From positions 1 through 13,898 of the forward strand of contig JAOXYB010035395.1 in the NCBI GenBank assembly GCA_028565635.1: a stretch of DNA of 13,898 nt, written 5' to 3'. Made by a program: the position numbers and the translations under genes. Each line of letters opens with the position of its first letter. The stretch's first letter is position 1. A model generated the notes under the pieces. It ran no database searches. It saw nothing but the letters and a program-made list of their open reading frames with translations, and had not been told where the DNA came from. Source of the DNA: Phoronis ovalis. Its lineage: Eukaryota > Phoronida > Phoronidae. This document shows, piece after piece, positions 1 to 8,100 of this stretch.

Positions 1-201
1 TCTGTCGTGAAGTTCTGGACCGTAAATCGCATCCGTATCCTCTGAAAATATGATCGAATCAAACTCTGTACCTCATCTGGGATATGGTACGTTTCCATTG
101 CCAGCTCTATCAACTTGTGTGCATTATGAAATTGACAGAAGTTATGGCATACAGTTACGTATATATGTATTCAACTTTAAAGTTGCCTTTTTCCATTCCA
201 G
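1..201 (+). other. NDUFS1 intron, left edge
   Basis: Sequence before the acceptor at 200-201, with a pyrimidine-rich tract just upstream. The preceding coding exon (expected to end near a SHPFSQ-like motif) is not convincingly present, so it lies left of the window. Confidence 0.75.
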
Positions 202-363
202 ATTCTTAGTGCTGCAAAATGTCCCATGATTGTTGTGGGCAGTGCTATGTTACAACGGGCTGATGGAGCTGCCATACACTCGGCTGTGAGTAAGCTTGCT
301 CATAGTTTACGGGCATCCAGTGGAGTCTGTAATAACTGGAGGGTACTTAATGTACTACAGAGA
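202..363 (+). CDS. NDUFS1: NDUFS1 visible exon 1
   Basis: Acceptor ttccattccag ends at 201 and donor AGA|GTAAGT follows 363. The exon is 162 nt, phase 0 at both ends, 54 residues. It starts [15 protein letters not shown] and ends [10 protein letters not shown], matching the human segment with VVLGSSALQR and WKVMNILHR. The reading frame runs past 363 into the intron by chance before stopping at about 408, so the open frame alone is misleading; the next exon resumes with [12 protein letters not shown]. Confidence 0.94.
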
Positions 364-3042
364 GTAAGTCTGCTATCTTGTTTGGTTAATTTCAAATTCG
401 TATGTTAGCGCTGTCATATCATTTCCATTTTATAGCGAATTATCTAGTACTGTTCTTCCCATCCTGCATGTACCACCATATATTTATTAGAATTAAATCA
501 AACAATTGCATATAAAGCATGCTAGAGTTTTGAGAGAATTGTTATTTTTTGGCATGTTACAGATTGTTACTGATGTTCCTGATTCTGTTTATACATTACA
601 TTTTCTCCATTCACATAGGTTGCAAGTCAAGTTGCAGCCCTGGATTTAGGTTACAAGGCAGGGGTTGAAGGTATCAGAACAAATCCACCCAAATTACTGT
701 ATCTTATTGGGGCTGATGAGGGAGCTATTACCAAGAATGAGCTTCCAAAAGATTGTTTTGTCATTTATCAAGGTAATATTAAAATTCAGTTATAATTCCT
801 GAGTATATGTGTTTGGCAAGTTTGTTCCATTGTATGTTATTCATTAAAATTATGCAACTCTGAAACACAATTAGAATTTATGGTTGCAGAATTCTGTGAA
901 GGATTTGTAACTGGAACATTTTGTGGGAACCACTGATTGCCAGTATAAATGAAATACTTTAAGTAACAGTAAATGCTATATATGTTTTTATTACTATAGG
1001 CCACCATGGTGACCGAGGTGCTATGATGGCAGATGTTGTGCTGCCTGGTGCGGCATACACTGAGAAAACAGGCACATACGTAAACATGGAAGGCCGTGCA
1101 CAGAGAACACAAATGTGCGCGAGTCCACCTGGAATGGCTAGGGAGGACTGGAAAATTATTAGAGCTTTGTCTGAGGTAAAACCTCGAATTTAGCATGAAA
1201 AATATTTGTTTTTCCCAATTAATTGCAGTTCAGTGACAATCATGGCAGATTGTCTTCTGTGGTGGCTATTTAGTACCTGATTTATTTTCACCTGTTTTTA
1301 TGTCAAACTGGAGTCTCCTGCTCATATTTGGTTTTAAGCTGAGTTGTATCGACTATTTCAAAACAAAACATCTACTACTGGCTTTACCAATATTAGACGT
1401 TTAATTTGAATGTCAAGACTTAGAATATTTTATGGAAGTGTATTTTCTAGTTCAACATAACTGTTTCAGATATGTGGACCAACACTACCATATGAGAAAT
1501 TGAACGAAATTCGACAGCGAATGACAGAAATATCACCCAATTTAACACGGTATAATGATGTGGAAGAAGCCAACTATTTTGCACAGGCAGCTGAACTTGC
1601 TAAGGTAGTCTTTTGTATATGTTTCAGATTTCAAATAGGCAATGAAACAGCTTGAAGTATTGTGAAAAATGAGTATAGTCTACTTCTGAAACATGCTAGT
1701 AAGGCATTTTTCTGACAATCAGAGCCATGATGTTTTCTTTTTGCAGCCATGGCAACAAAAGACGTTAAAAGTGGCAAGTGAATGATATTAGTGTCAAAGC
1801 AGTCTTTGATTGATTGCATATGCCATTATCAGGCACAGTTTTATGGCCATCTACATAGTGGTTGGGCATATAGTCGTAGGCTATTGTTGTCAACATTGTC
1901 ATCATAACTTTATTTTTCCCACGATAAAGCTTCTGTTTTTACCTGATCAGCTTCATATTTGGCACAAGGTAAATACAGTCAATTGCAGGTCGGTTATAAT
2001 TTTGACTTTGATTACTTCCAATGCGGCCGACTGGTGGACCGTGTTGACCAGAAAGACAGTGTTGACTAGACGATTTGAAGATGGATTCAAGAAGGACATT
2101 GGTTGGTGGGTGTAATAGGCTAGACTTGACATTTTAAAAGGACTTTGAGAAGTGGCTTAAGTGCCGATCCGAATCTTCGACATTTTTAGTTGTCTGTAAC
2201 ATCCTCTTTGTCTTGCAATTACTGCTTCAGTTTTTATCCAATCAGCTTTATATTCGATGCAGGGTAAGCAAAGGTCAGAGTCAGGTGTAATTTTGATCCA
2301 AAACACTTCCAATATGGCCGACTGATAGACATATTTGTTTTTCGAAATTGGACGTCTTCAACATTTTCTTTTGTCTTGCAATAACTGCTTTAATTTTTAT
2401 TTGATTAGCTTCATATTCCATATAGGTTAGAGTGCAGGTCAGTTGTAATTTTGACCTGGATCACTTCCAAAATATGGCCGACTGGTGACCATGTTTGTTC
2501 ACAGGAGTGCATGTCACATTGTGCCTCAAACCGTTGACTAGACGTAGCGCTGACTAGACGATTCACGGTGGTTGGGTGTATTATGCTAGGTAGCATTTTA
2601 AAATGCCTCAGAAAGTATCAGATGGTGATCAAAATCTTCCACATTTGTTGTATATAGTACTTTGCTTTACATAGGTAACACTTAATACAACTACTTGAAA
2701 AATTGCACTGCGCACTAGACATCAGGGCTGTGCATGACATACAACCCAGAACATGAACTAATAAGATGGGCATCTGATGTTACAAATGTCTTGTTTCAAA
2801 ACATTTTAAATTTTTTAAACATTAAGATATTTCACTGATATTTTACTTATGCAAGTAAATACTAACATTCATTCCTTTTTGTCCAATTTTAGAACATCAA
2901 ATCTCAGATGTCTTCCGAACCTCTAAATCCTCCTCAAATAGCACTGAAAGACTTTTATATAACAGATAGCATCAGTCGAGCTTCTAGCACTATGGCTAAA
3001 TGTGTACAAGCTGCAACAGTAGAAGAGAATAGTAAATATTAA
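202..3042 (+). CDS. NDUFS1: NADH-ubiquinone oxidoreductase 75 kDa subunit (complex I), C-terminal part, 5 exons
   Basis: Spliced CDS join(202..363, 619..772, 1000..1175, 1470..1604, 2893..3042), 777 nt, 258 residues plus TAA. All junctions are AG/GT and the phases agree. The protein follows the C-terminal third of animal NDUFS1 without a gap: [75 protein letters not shown] and [12 protein letters not shown] all match what I recall of the human protein. NDUFS1 is the largest core subunit of the complex I N-module and carries electrons through Fe-S clusters on the matrix side. The Fe-S cysteines lie in the N-terminal part, outside this window. What is seen here is the molybdopterin-oxidoreductase-like fold, which has no cofactor in mitochondrial complex I. 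The last residues (VEENSKY) diverge, as is usual for this end. The gene is open at its 5' side. Its downstream neighbour is GRN in convergent orientation. Confidence 0.96.
619..772 (+). CDS. NDUFS1: NDUFS1 visible exon 2
   Basis: Acceptor ttcacatag ends at 618 and donor G|GTAATA follows 772. The exon is 154 nt, phase 0 in and phase 1 out. It encodes [20 protein letters not shown] through [11 protein letters not shown] plus the first base of a glycine codon. The piece matches the conserved stretch with IGADEGAIT of the family. Confidence 0.95.
1000..1175 (+). CDS. NDUFS1: NDUFS1 visible exon 3
   Basis: Acceptor attactatag ends at 999 and donor GAG|GTAAAA follows 1175. The exon is 176 nt, phase 1 in and phase 0 out. 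The split codon gives GGC (Gly), restoring [10 protein letters not shown], a well-conserved NDUFS1 motif. It continues through [20 protein letters not shown] to [12 protein letters not shown]. This is the best-conserved piece in the window and identifies the gene on its own. Confidence 0.96.
1470..1604 (+). CDS. NDUFS1: NDUFS1 visible exon 4
   Basis: Acceptor ctgtttcag ends at 1469 and donor AAG|GTAGTC follows 1604. The exon is 135 nt, phase 0 at both ends, 45 residues. It encodes [20 protein letters not shown], then [17 protein letters not shown] and AELAK. It aligns with human segments containing [20 protein letters not shown] and ANYFQQANELSK. Confidence 0.93.
1605..2892 (+). other. NDUFS1 intron with tandem repeat array
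   Basis: A 1288-nt intron, much longer than the other NDUFS1 introns in view (227 to 294 nt). The extra length is largely explained by three head-to-tail repeat units at about 1922-2660. Outside the array (1605-1921 and 2661-2892) I see nothing recognisable. A 101-codon open frame at 1810-2115 overlaps the first repeat unit and shows no protein signature. Confidence 0.85.
1922..2660 (+). repeat. Three diverged tandem repeat units (A, B, C)
   Basis: Unit A is about 1922-2213, B about 2214-2376, C about 2377-2660. Each begins with a block like actgcttcagtttttatc, then gatcagcttcatatt, then a block with ggtcagttgtaattttga, then cacttccaa-atggccgactg. A and C also share gttgactagacgatt, ggttgggtgta and cattttaaaa, and end with an aatcttc-acattt block. 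B lacks that distal half and is about 125 nt shorter. All units point the same way. No terminal inverted repeats or coding capacity were seen. Confidence 0.75.
2893..3042 (+). CDS. NDUFS1: NDUFS1 terminal coding exon
   Basis: Acceptor ccaattttag ends at 2892. The exon encodes 49 residues and stops at TAA 3040-3042. Conserved content is [12 protein letters not shown] followed by [16 protein letters not shown], the usual end of NDUFS1. The final seven residues VEENSKY differ from vertebrate tails, and the ending is normal in length. Confidence 0.94.
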   Translation, partial: NIKSQMSSEPLNPPQIALKDFYITDSISRASSTMAKCVQAATVEENSKY

Positions 3043-3945
3043 AAGATTACTGTAGAGGCATCACACAAATATGTACAGGTGGAAGGTGTTATTGATTTGC
3101 TCAGACAAATCAAAATCAAACATTTTGCTGCTTATATCTGGACTTCTGTGTTTTTAATGTTTTATGTGGAACTGTTTAGATGAAACTCAGTTACAAGATA
3201 GTACTAAAACAAAGAAAAGGCACTGCTATTAATTTTATACTCCTGATTGACCATTTGAATTGAAACTGTACTAAATGAGAATTGAAAAACAAAGGGTAGG
3301 AAAATGATGTTTGAAAGGCAAGAAGAACAATATTCGAAGTTGATTTAACACAGAACCACCAAGATTTAAAGTGAAATTCATGGAACATTGATACAACAAT
3401 GGTTTTAAGAGTAAGCTGAATATGTATATTAGACTATACAGTTCCTAAAATTCATTTATACTTGTTGTTTAGCTACTTCCCTTGCAAGATAGTTTACCCA
3501 GGTCACATTTATGCAGTCAGATATTTATTGTGCCTTTCTTGGGCATTGAATTGTTTACTTGCTCTCAATATTTAATCTGAAGATTGAGCATTCAACTACT
3601 GTACCGTTATCCAGTTATGTTTCCTGGTAGTAGTTAACAGTTACATGCAGCAGGGCAGAGAAGCAGAAATACATGTCCCATACGTGGCTGTGCTACATGC
3701 ACTTCCGTTTTATTTTCTCCGAACAATTCATATCTGTTGATTGCAAATGCGAGGCAGTAAATATATTCTCAGAATATTGCATTACACAAATCATTAATAA
3801 TAACAGTACTGGTGTTATAACGAGACCCAGTGTAGGGTATGGGCTCTTTCCCGATTCGTTTTGAACTCACATATGCATTTCATCTCTACTTAGATTCCAG
3901 AAATAATTATAATAATGTAAATAAAATTCTTTAAACATCTGAAAT
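3043..3945 (+). other. NDUFS1: NDUFS1 3' untranslated region (proximal form)
   Basis: Runs from the stop codon to shortly after the first canonical AATAAA at 3920-3925; the exact cleavage point is inferred. The stretch is AT-rich with no coding signal. Open frames at 3191-3388 (-) and 3673-3864 (+) show no recognisable protein features and are taken as chance. Confidence 0.55.
3920..3925 (+). promoter_or_regulatory. Polyadenylation signal AATAAA, probable main NDUFS1 site
   Basis: First AATAAA after the NDUFS1 stop. A T/GT-rich stretch (aatttttgtgttgct) follows about 20-35 nt downstream, as expected for a downstream element. Confidence 0.6.
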
Positions 3946-4139
3946 TTTTGTGTTGCTAGTTCCTGTTACACTTATATATAGTATTGATATTGCAAGAAGC
4001 AAAGGCAAAATGCAAAGTAAGAGCGCTACTTGTAGCATCTTGTGCATGTGAAACTATAGAGTAAAATTTTTGAGTACAATGATTGGTTTGTGATAAGGTG
4101 TCGAGGCCAGAGTTGAGCTATCTTAATCCAGTTTGTTTT

Positions 4140-4149
4140 TTTATTTATT
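4140..4149 (-). promoter_or_regulatory. Two overlapping reverse-strand AATAAA hexamers
   Basis: TTTATTTATT on the + strand reads AATAAATAAA on the - strand, two overlapping hexamers at 4144-4149 and 4140-4145. These are possible distal ends for GRN. Confidence 0.3.
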
Positions 4150-4160
4150 GTGTTACTGAT

Positions 4161-4166
4161 AATAAA
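4161..4166 (+). promoter_or_regulatory. Alternative polyadenylation signal AATAAA for NDUFS1
   Basis: Canonical hexamer followed by a moderately GT-rich stretch (gggatgttgc). Its use would lengthen the NDUFS1 3' end by about 240 nt. Confidence 0.3.
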
Positions 4167-4192
4167 TGGATAGCTGTTCATGGGATGTTGCA

Positions 4193-4198
4193 TTTATT
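4193..4198 (-). promoter_or_regulatory. Alternative polyadenylation signal AATAAA for GRN
   Basis: Reverse-strand AATAAA about 100 nt beyond the first. It lies between the NDUFS1 signals at 4161 and 4348 on the other strand. Confidence 0.3.
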
Positions 4199-4288
4199 AC
4201 ATATCTATACTTATATCCCAGTTGTTTTGTACAGGGGACAACATATATGCTTATAAAAGGTACTTGTTTAGTGGAGGTCTTGAAACAA

Positions 4289-4294
4289 TTTATT
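4289..4294 (-). promoter_or_regulatory. Polyadenylation signal AATAAA for GRN (first)
   Basis: TTTATT on the + strand reads AATAAA on the - strand. It is the first canonical hexamer I find after the GRN stop, giving a 3' UTR of about 700 nt. Confidence 0.5.
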
Positions 4295-4347
4295 TAATAT
4301 TTATCAGTAAGAAGCCACTCGTTGCATATACAGCACACCACTGAAAA

Positions 4348-4353
4348 AATAAA
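4348..4353 (+). promoter_or_regulatory. Distal polyadenylation signal AATAAA for NDUFS1
   Basis: Canonical hexamer within ctgaaaaaataaag. The downstream sequence is A-rich rather than GT-rich, so it is a weaker candidate. If used, the transcript would run antisense to the GRN 3' end. Confidence 0.25.
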
Positions 4354-4975
4354 GTTAATGAAAAACTAGTAAAAATATTCAAACTACTTTCTTTGATATT
4401 TTGAAGGTCATATTATAAGAGTTTTAATGTAGAAGTAGTCTAAAAGACTTAGCCTCTGTATTATTTCTGGTGAAACATTTACACTAACTATTAAAGTAGA
4501 AGCACGTCATACAGTATCACATTTATGTCTATACTTAAAAGTATTTACATGATTTACAGGACAAAATGAGATCAAAGTTCACTTCACCACCGCAGTGACT
4601 GTCTTCTCATTATTTTTGGAATGCATATTTTAATTAACATAATATTAAGAAACAAGCATTTTGCAAGAAATTGGGATGTTACTAATACCTGCTTATGCTT
4701 AATTATTGAACATAGCTAACTAGGTCACATACGAGGATTTCCCTGTTAAAGTACTGATTGGCAATTTAATTTGAAATGAACTACGTGTAAATGCACTCTG
4801 TAAATGTGAAAATAATACATACACCAGCTAGGCTAATATTTACAACAAACACTGTTTAAAATACGATGTTGAAGAAATATTACAATGAATACAAATATCA
4901 AATATGGTGTGATAAATCTACAGCAATGAGTTTCAAAACTATAGTATGTTGCATGTTTCATAAGTACAGCAGCTG

Positions 4976-5131
4976 CTAATATAGAATGGTTCCACCATTT
5001 GCTGCCCTCTTCAAGAAGTTAATTGAGTCCCATGTTTGCATTTGCTCACTTCTTATGCATGCCCCTGAAGAATCGGGAGCACATTTGTAGCCTGAAGAAC
5101 AGCAGTGAAGTCCATCTGTGCAACATGCAGC
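4976..5131 (-). CDS. GRN: GRN terminal exon (end of granulin 6 and C-terminal tail)
   Basis: Acceptor ttgtgttatag precedes 5131 and the stop TAG is the complement of 4976-4978. The exon has 51 codons plus the stop. It opens AACCTDGLHCCSSGYKC, with Ser for the usual Pro after HCC, and the last loop is long (C-x7-C). A 26-residue tail follows (IRSEQMQTWDSINF and on to GGTILY). Ending in a second half granulin plus a short tail with Trp matches vertebrate progranulin. Confidence 0.92.
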   Translation of the reverse strand, partial: AACCTDGLHCCSSGYKCAPDSSGACIRSEQMQTWDSINFLKRAANGGTILY

Positions 5132-8100
5132 CTATAACACAACATTACACTATCATTACAGTAAATATGTACAAAAAGCATGCACATGTTATATAATAAT
5201 AAATATGCTTTCAACTAACAAGGTGCTTTCATGAAACACTAATCTTCTCACTGTCATGCGTCTCAGTGTGACCAACTTTTGATAGGGTTGCACAATGTAA
5301 AGGCGAATTTAAAAAAGGCCGTTTCTGAGCTTAACTTAAATGCAGCACGCACAAAGTAAGTTAGTGTGCATAGAAACTAGGTTAGTGTGACCTAGCTTTG
5401 GTAGGGCTGTATAGTACTGAATGAGTAAATATGTAACCATATGCAAAGTTAAATCCATAAAGACTTACAGTTTCGAAGAAATTAAATTAAATGCAAAGGT
5501 TAACCATTACGTACATATGTACAGACAAATCAAATTCTATATAAAATGTCCTCCTGCTCATAAAGTGAGTAAATAACAAGCATCACCAGCAGTCCTGGCT
5601 ACAGGATAATGGAGATCACAAGGCAGAACATTGCATAATAATTAAACTAGCTTAAACAACTTACATCAGGAATAGGACAACAGCCATACCCGCCATTCGA
5701 CATTTTGCAACATGTGTCATACTCGGGACAAATCGATTTCTTATCTGGACATGTCCTGTACCTCACTTCTTTTGGATTCTTTCGTAACATAGCATCCACT
5801 GCAACAGTAGTTATAAAGAGATTGTTTATTAGTGAAAGCTATTCAAATAAACTTTAATATTTCTTTTTTTTTAAATATAAATTCAAACAAGTGGTCTGCG
5901 ATCAAGAGATATATTACCAGATGACCTCAAGTTCAGCTTCAATCAACTCCTGGGCAGTGAAAGCTTCAAACGATGAATATCAATCACAATATTTAAAAAG
6001 TTCAAGAGAACAGGTAAAAAATCACGCGAACTTTTGATGTGCAATCAGGTGCATCAAAATAAATGAGGACCTACTATGATCTGACTAATCCAATCTTTGC
6101 AGAGCCTATGACAATGCCTTTGGAATCAGAATATATCACTGTAAAGTCAATTTCGTAATGTCTTTTTCCAAAATAATGAGTAGCTTCATGTGCTATCCCA
6201 GGTAAAGTTTCAAGCCCCAATTAAAATAAACCGACCCAACCATAGTTTTGGCATTACCTCCCACTTCAGGCATCCAAAAACTACATTGTTACAGGCATTT
6301 GATTAAAAAATTGATTTATAAAGGCCACTGGATTTATAATGGAAATGTCACAGTTACGTTTACCCACATTTCCTTGGATGAGTTTCTTTGCACATAAAAT
6401 GAACTGGGGAACACCACAAATTATGTCTTGATTTTATGGGTACTGTCTTGCAGAGAATTTTAGTTTCCTAGATTAATTTCACAGTGACTGACAGTAGTTC
6501 TACAGTGCGGAAGGTGGTAAATCAATGCACAAATTAAGCAACAACGTGACCCAGCTATCAGACCACTTAAAGAAAATCTGTAACGGCATTCTGTCGGGTG
6601 CGTTATCAACTCTCTGACCAAATTCAATTCTTTTCAAATTTGAGGGGACCATACTTTAAAGTTCAAGATGCATGTGGTAACCCCAAGCACACACAATAAA
6701 ACAAAATCAACTCAGTGATCTTGGCATCTTTACTTTGAATCTCACACGGCACAAGAATTTCGTATGCAAAAATTCCGGCTAATCACTCATAAGCGACTGG
6801 CATATGTTAATATCAGGCACTTTCAAATAATTTTCCTTAAATTATGCTTATAGTCCTTAAAATGTCCTATTATCATTGTCCAAAATGATTAATTCTAAGG
6901 CAAGGAGTACATAAAAGTTGTTACTGCCACCTCTTGAATAATTCTCTGCCCAAAAAAGTAATATTGCTGTTAATTTTTATCATTTAAAAAAATTAATTAG
7001 TTAAAATTGCTCTTGAAAATAATAAGTCAAATATATGATCAACCTTAAATAATGCAAACAGGCAAAATTACCTTTATGAACAAGTGGGATCTTGTTTTTA
7101 CCTCGCTCACAAGTGTCTGTTTGTACGTTGCATTTAAACCCATTAGGACAGCAATGTTTGCCATCACTACAACACACAGCCTGCAAAGACATATCCTGGG
7201 AATGTACATCAAGACAAAATATTCCTTTCATTTTAGAAATTTACAGTAAATAAATTTTCATTTATTTAATTAAGTAATTAAATAACATATTTAAAATTCA
7301 TATGTGCAATGCAGTACACCTGCAATGTCTCAAGTGATAAAACAAATTCCAAGTGATTACTTATTCAGCAATTTATACCCCTTGTGCTGCTGCACTGGGT
7401 ATGCTCAGCATGTTCAATAGATTAACACTAAGATTAATAGCAAGGATGAACATAAAGGATTGTTACACAATCCATTAAGCATGGAAACAATGCTAAGGCA
7501 ATGTGTACTTTCCAAGAATGTCTATTAAATTAGATGTTAAGTTCTGATTTGGCACAAGAACATTTTTAAGTATATAAAAGCCAGGACAGATATATAACTG
7601 AAAAATGCATGAAAAATATTCGCTACATTACCAAAAATAATTCTAAACTTTTTAAACAAATTTTGACAAGAAATATTTTGACGTTAAAAATTGTACATTA
7701 ATAAACATAAATATAATTTGAGGGTTCAACAATAAAGGCTGTCAGAAAAATGGACTCTTCTGTACATTGCTGTGTTACTGAATTTAATCTGTCCCTGTGG
7801 AAATTTAATCAATCCCCAGTGAAAAATTTAAAATTCTTTAAATAACAGCTTTTTCCTCATATGGTTCTGCAGCAAATGCCGCTGCAACAGCAGAAATTTC
7901 TGCTAAGTTGTACACAAATTGTGCAGGTACTTTTTCAAAATTTTAAACAGAAAATGAAGTTTTAGTTTAAAAAATCACTCCTCGAATCAACATGACTCAC
8001 TGCTTTACTGTGGCTGCTTATTTCCTTGCTTATGCTCAATCAGAAACGTTAACACTGAACATGTCCAAAGTTTTCAGAAGTGCTTCTAGCAACATCTTAG

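Larger units (their letters stand above)
4270..4975 (-). other. GRN: GRN 3' untranslated region (proximal form)
   Basis: Downstream of the GRN stop on the - strand to the first canonical reverse-strand AATAAA at 4294-4289. AT-rich, with no coding signal. The end point is inferred from the hexamer only. Confidence 0.5.

Noticed and set aside
3-53. Possible upstream NDUFS1 exon in frame 3 (reads VLDRKSHPYPLK, faintly like the expected SHPFSQ region)
   Set aside because: No GT donor follows in the required phase 0, the frame hits TGA at once, and the similarity is only a few residues.
54-86. Short exon ending at a good-looking donor (ATG|GTACGT)
   Set aside because: The encoded residues show no match to NDUFS1 and the frame has a stop just upstream.
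837-1196. 119-codon open frame on the - strand
   Set aside because: It is the antisense shadow of NDUFS1 exon 3 and its flanking intron, with no recognisable protein features.
1810-2115. 101-codon open frame on the + strand
   Set aside because: It overlaps the first tandem repeat unit; the corresponding frame is not kept as a protein in the other copies, and the product looks like low-complexity intron translation.
7889-7904. Perfect 16-bp palindrome AGCAGAAATTTCTGCT
   Set aside because: Listed only as intron content; a single short palindrome without loop or flanking structure is weak evidence for any function.
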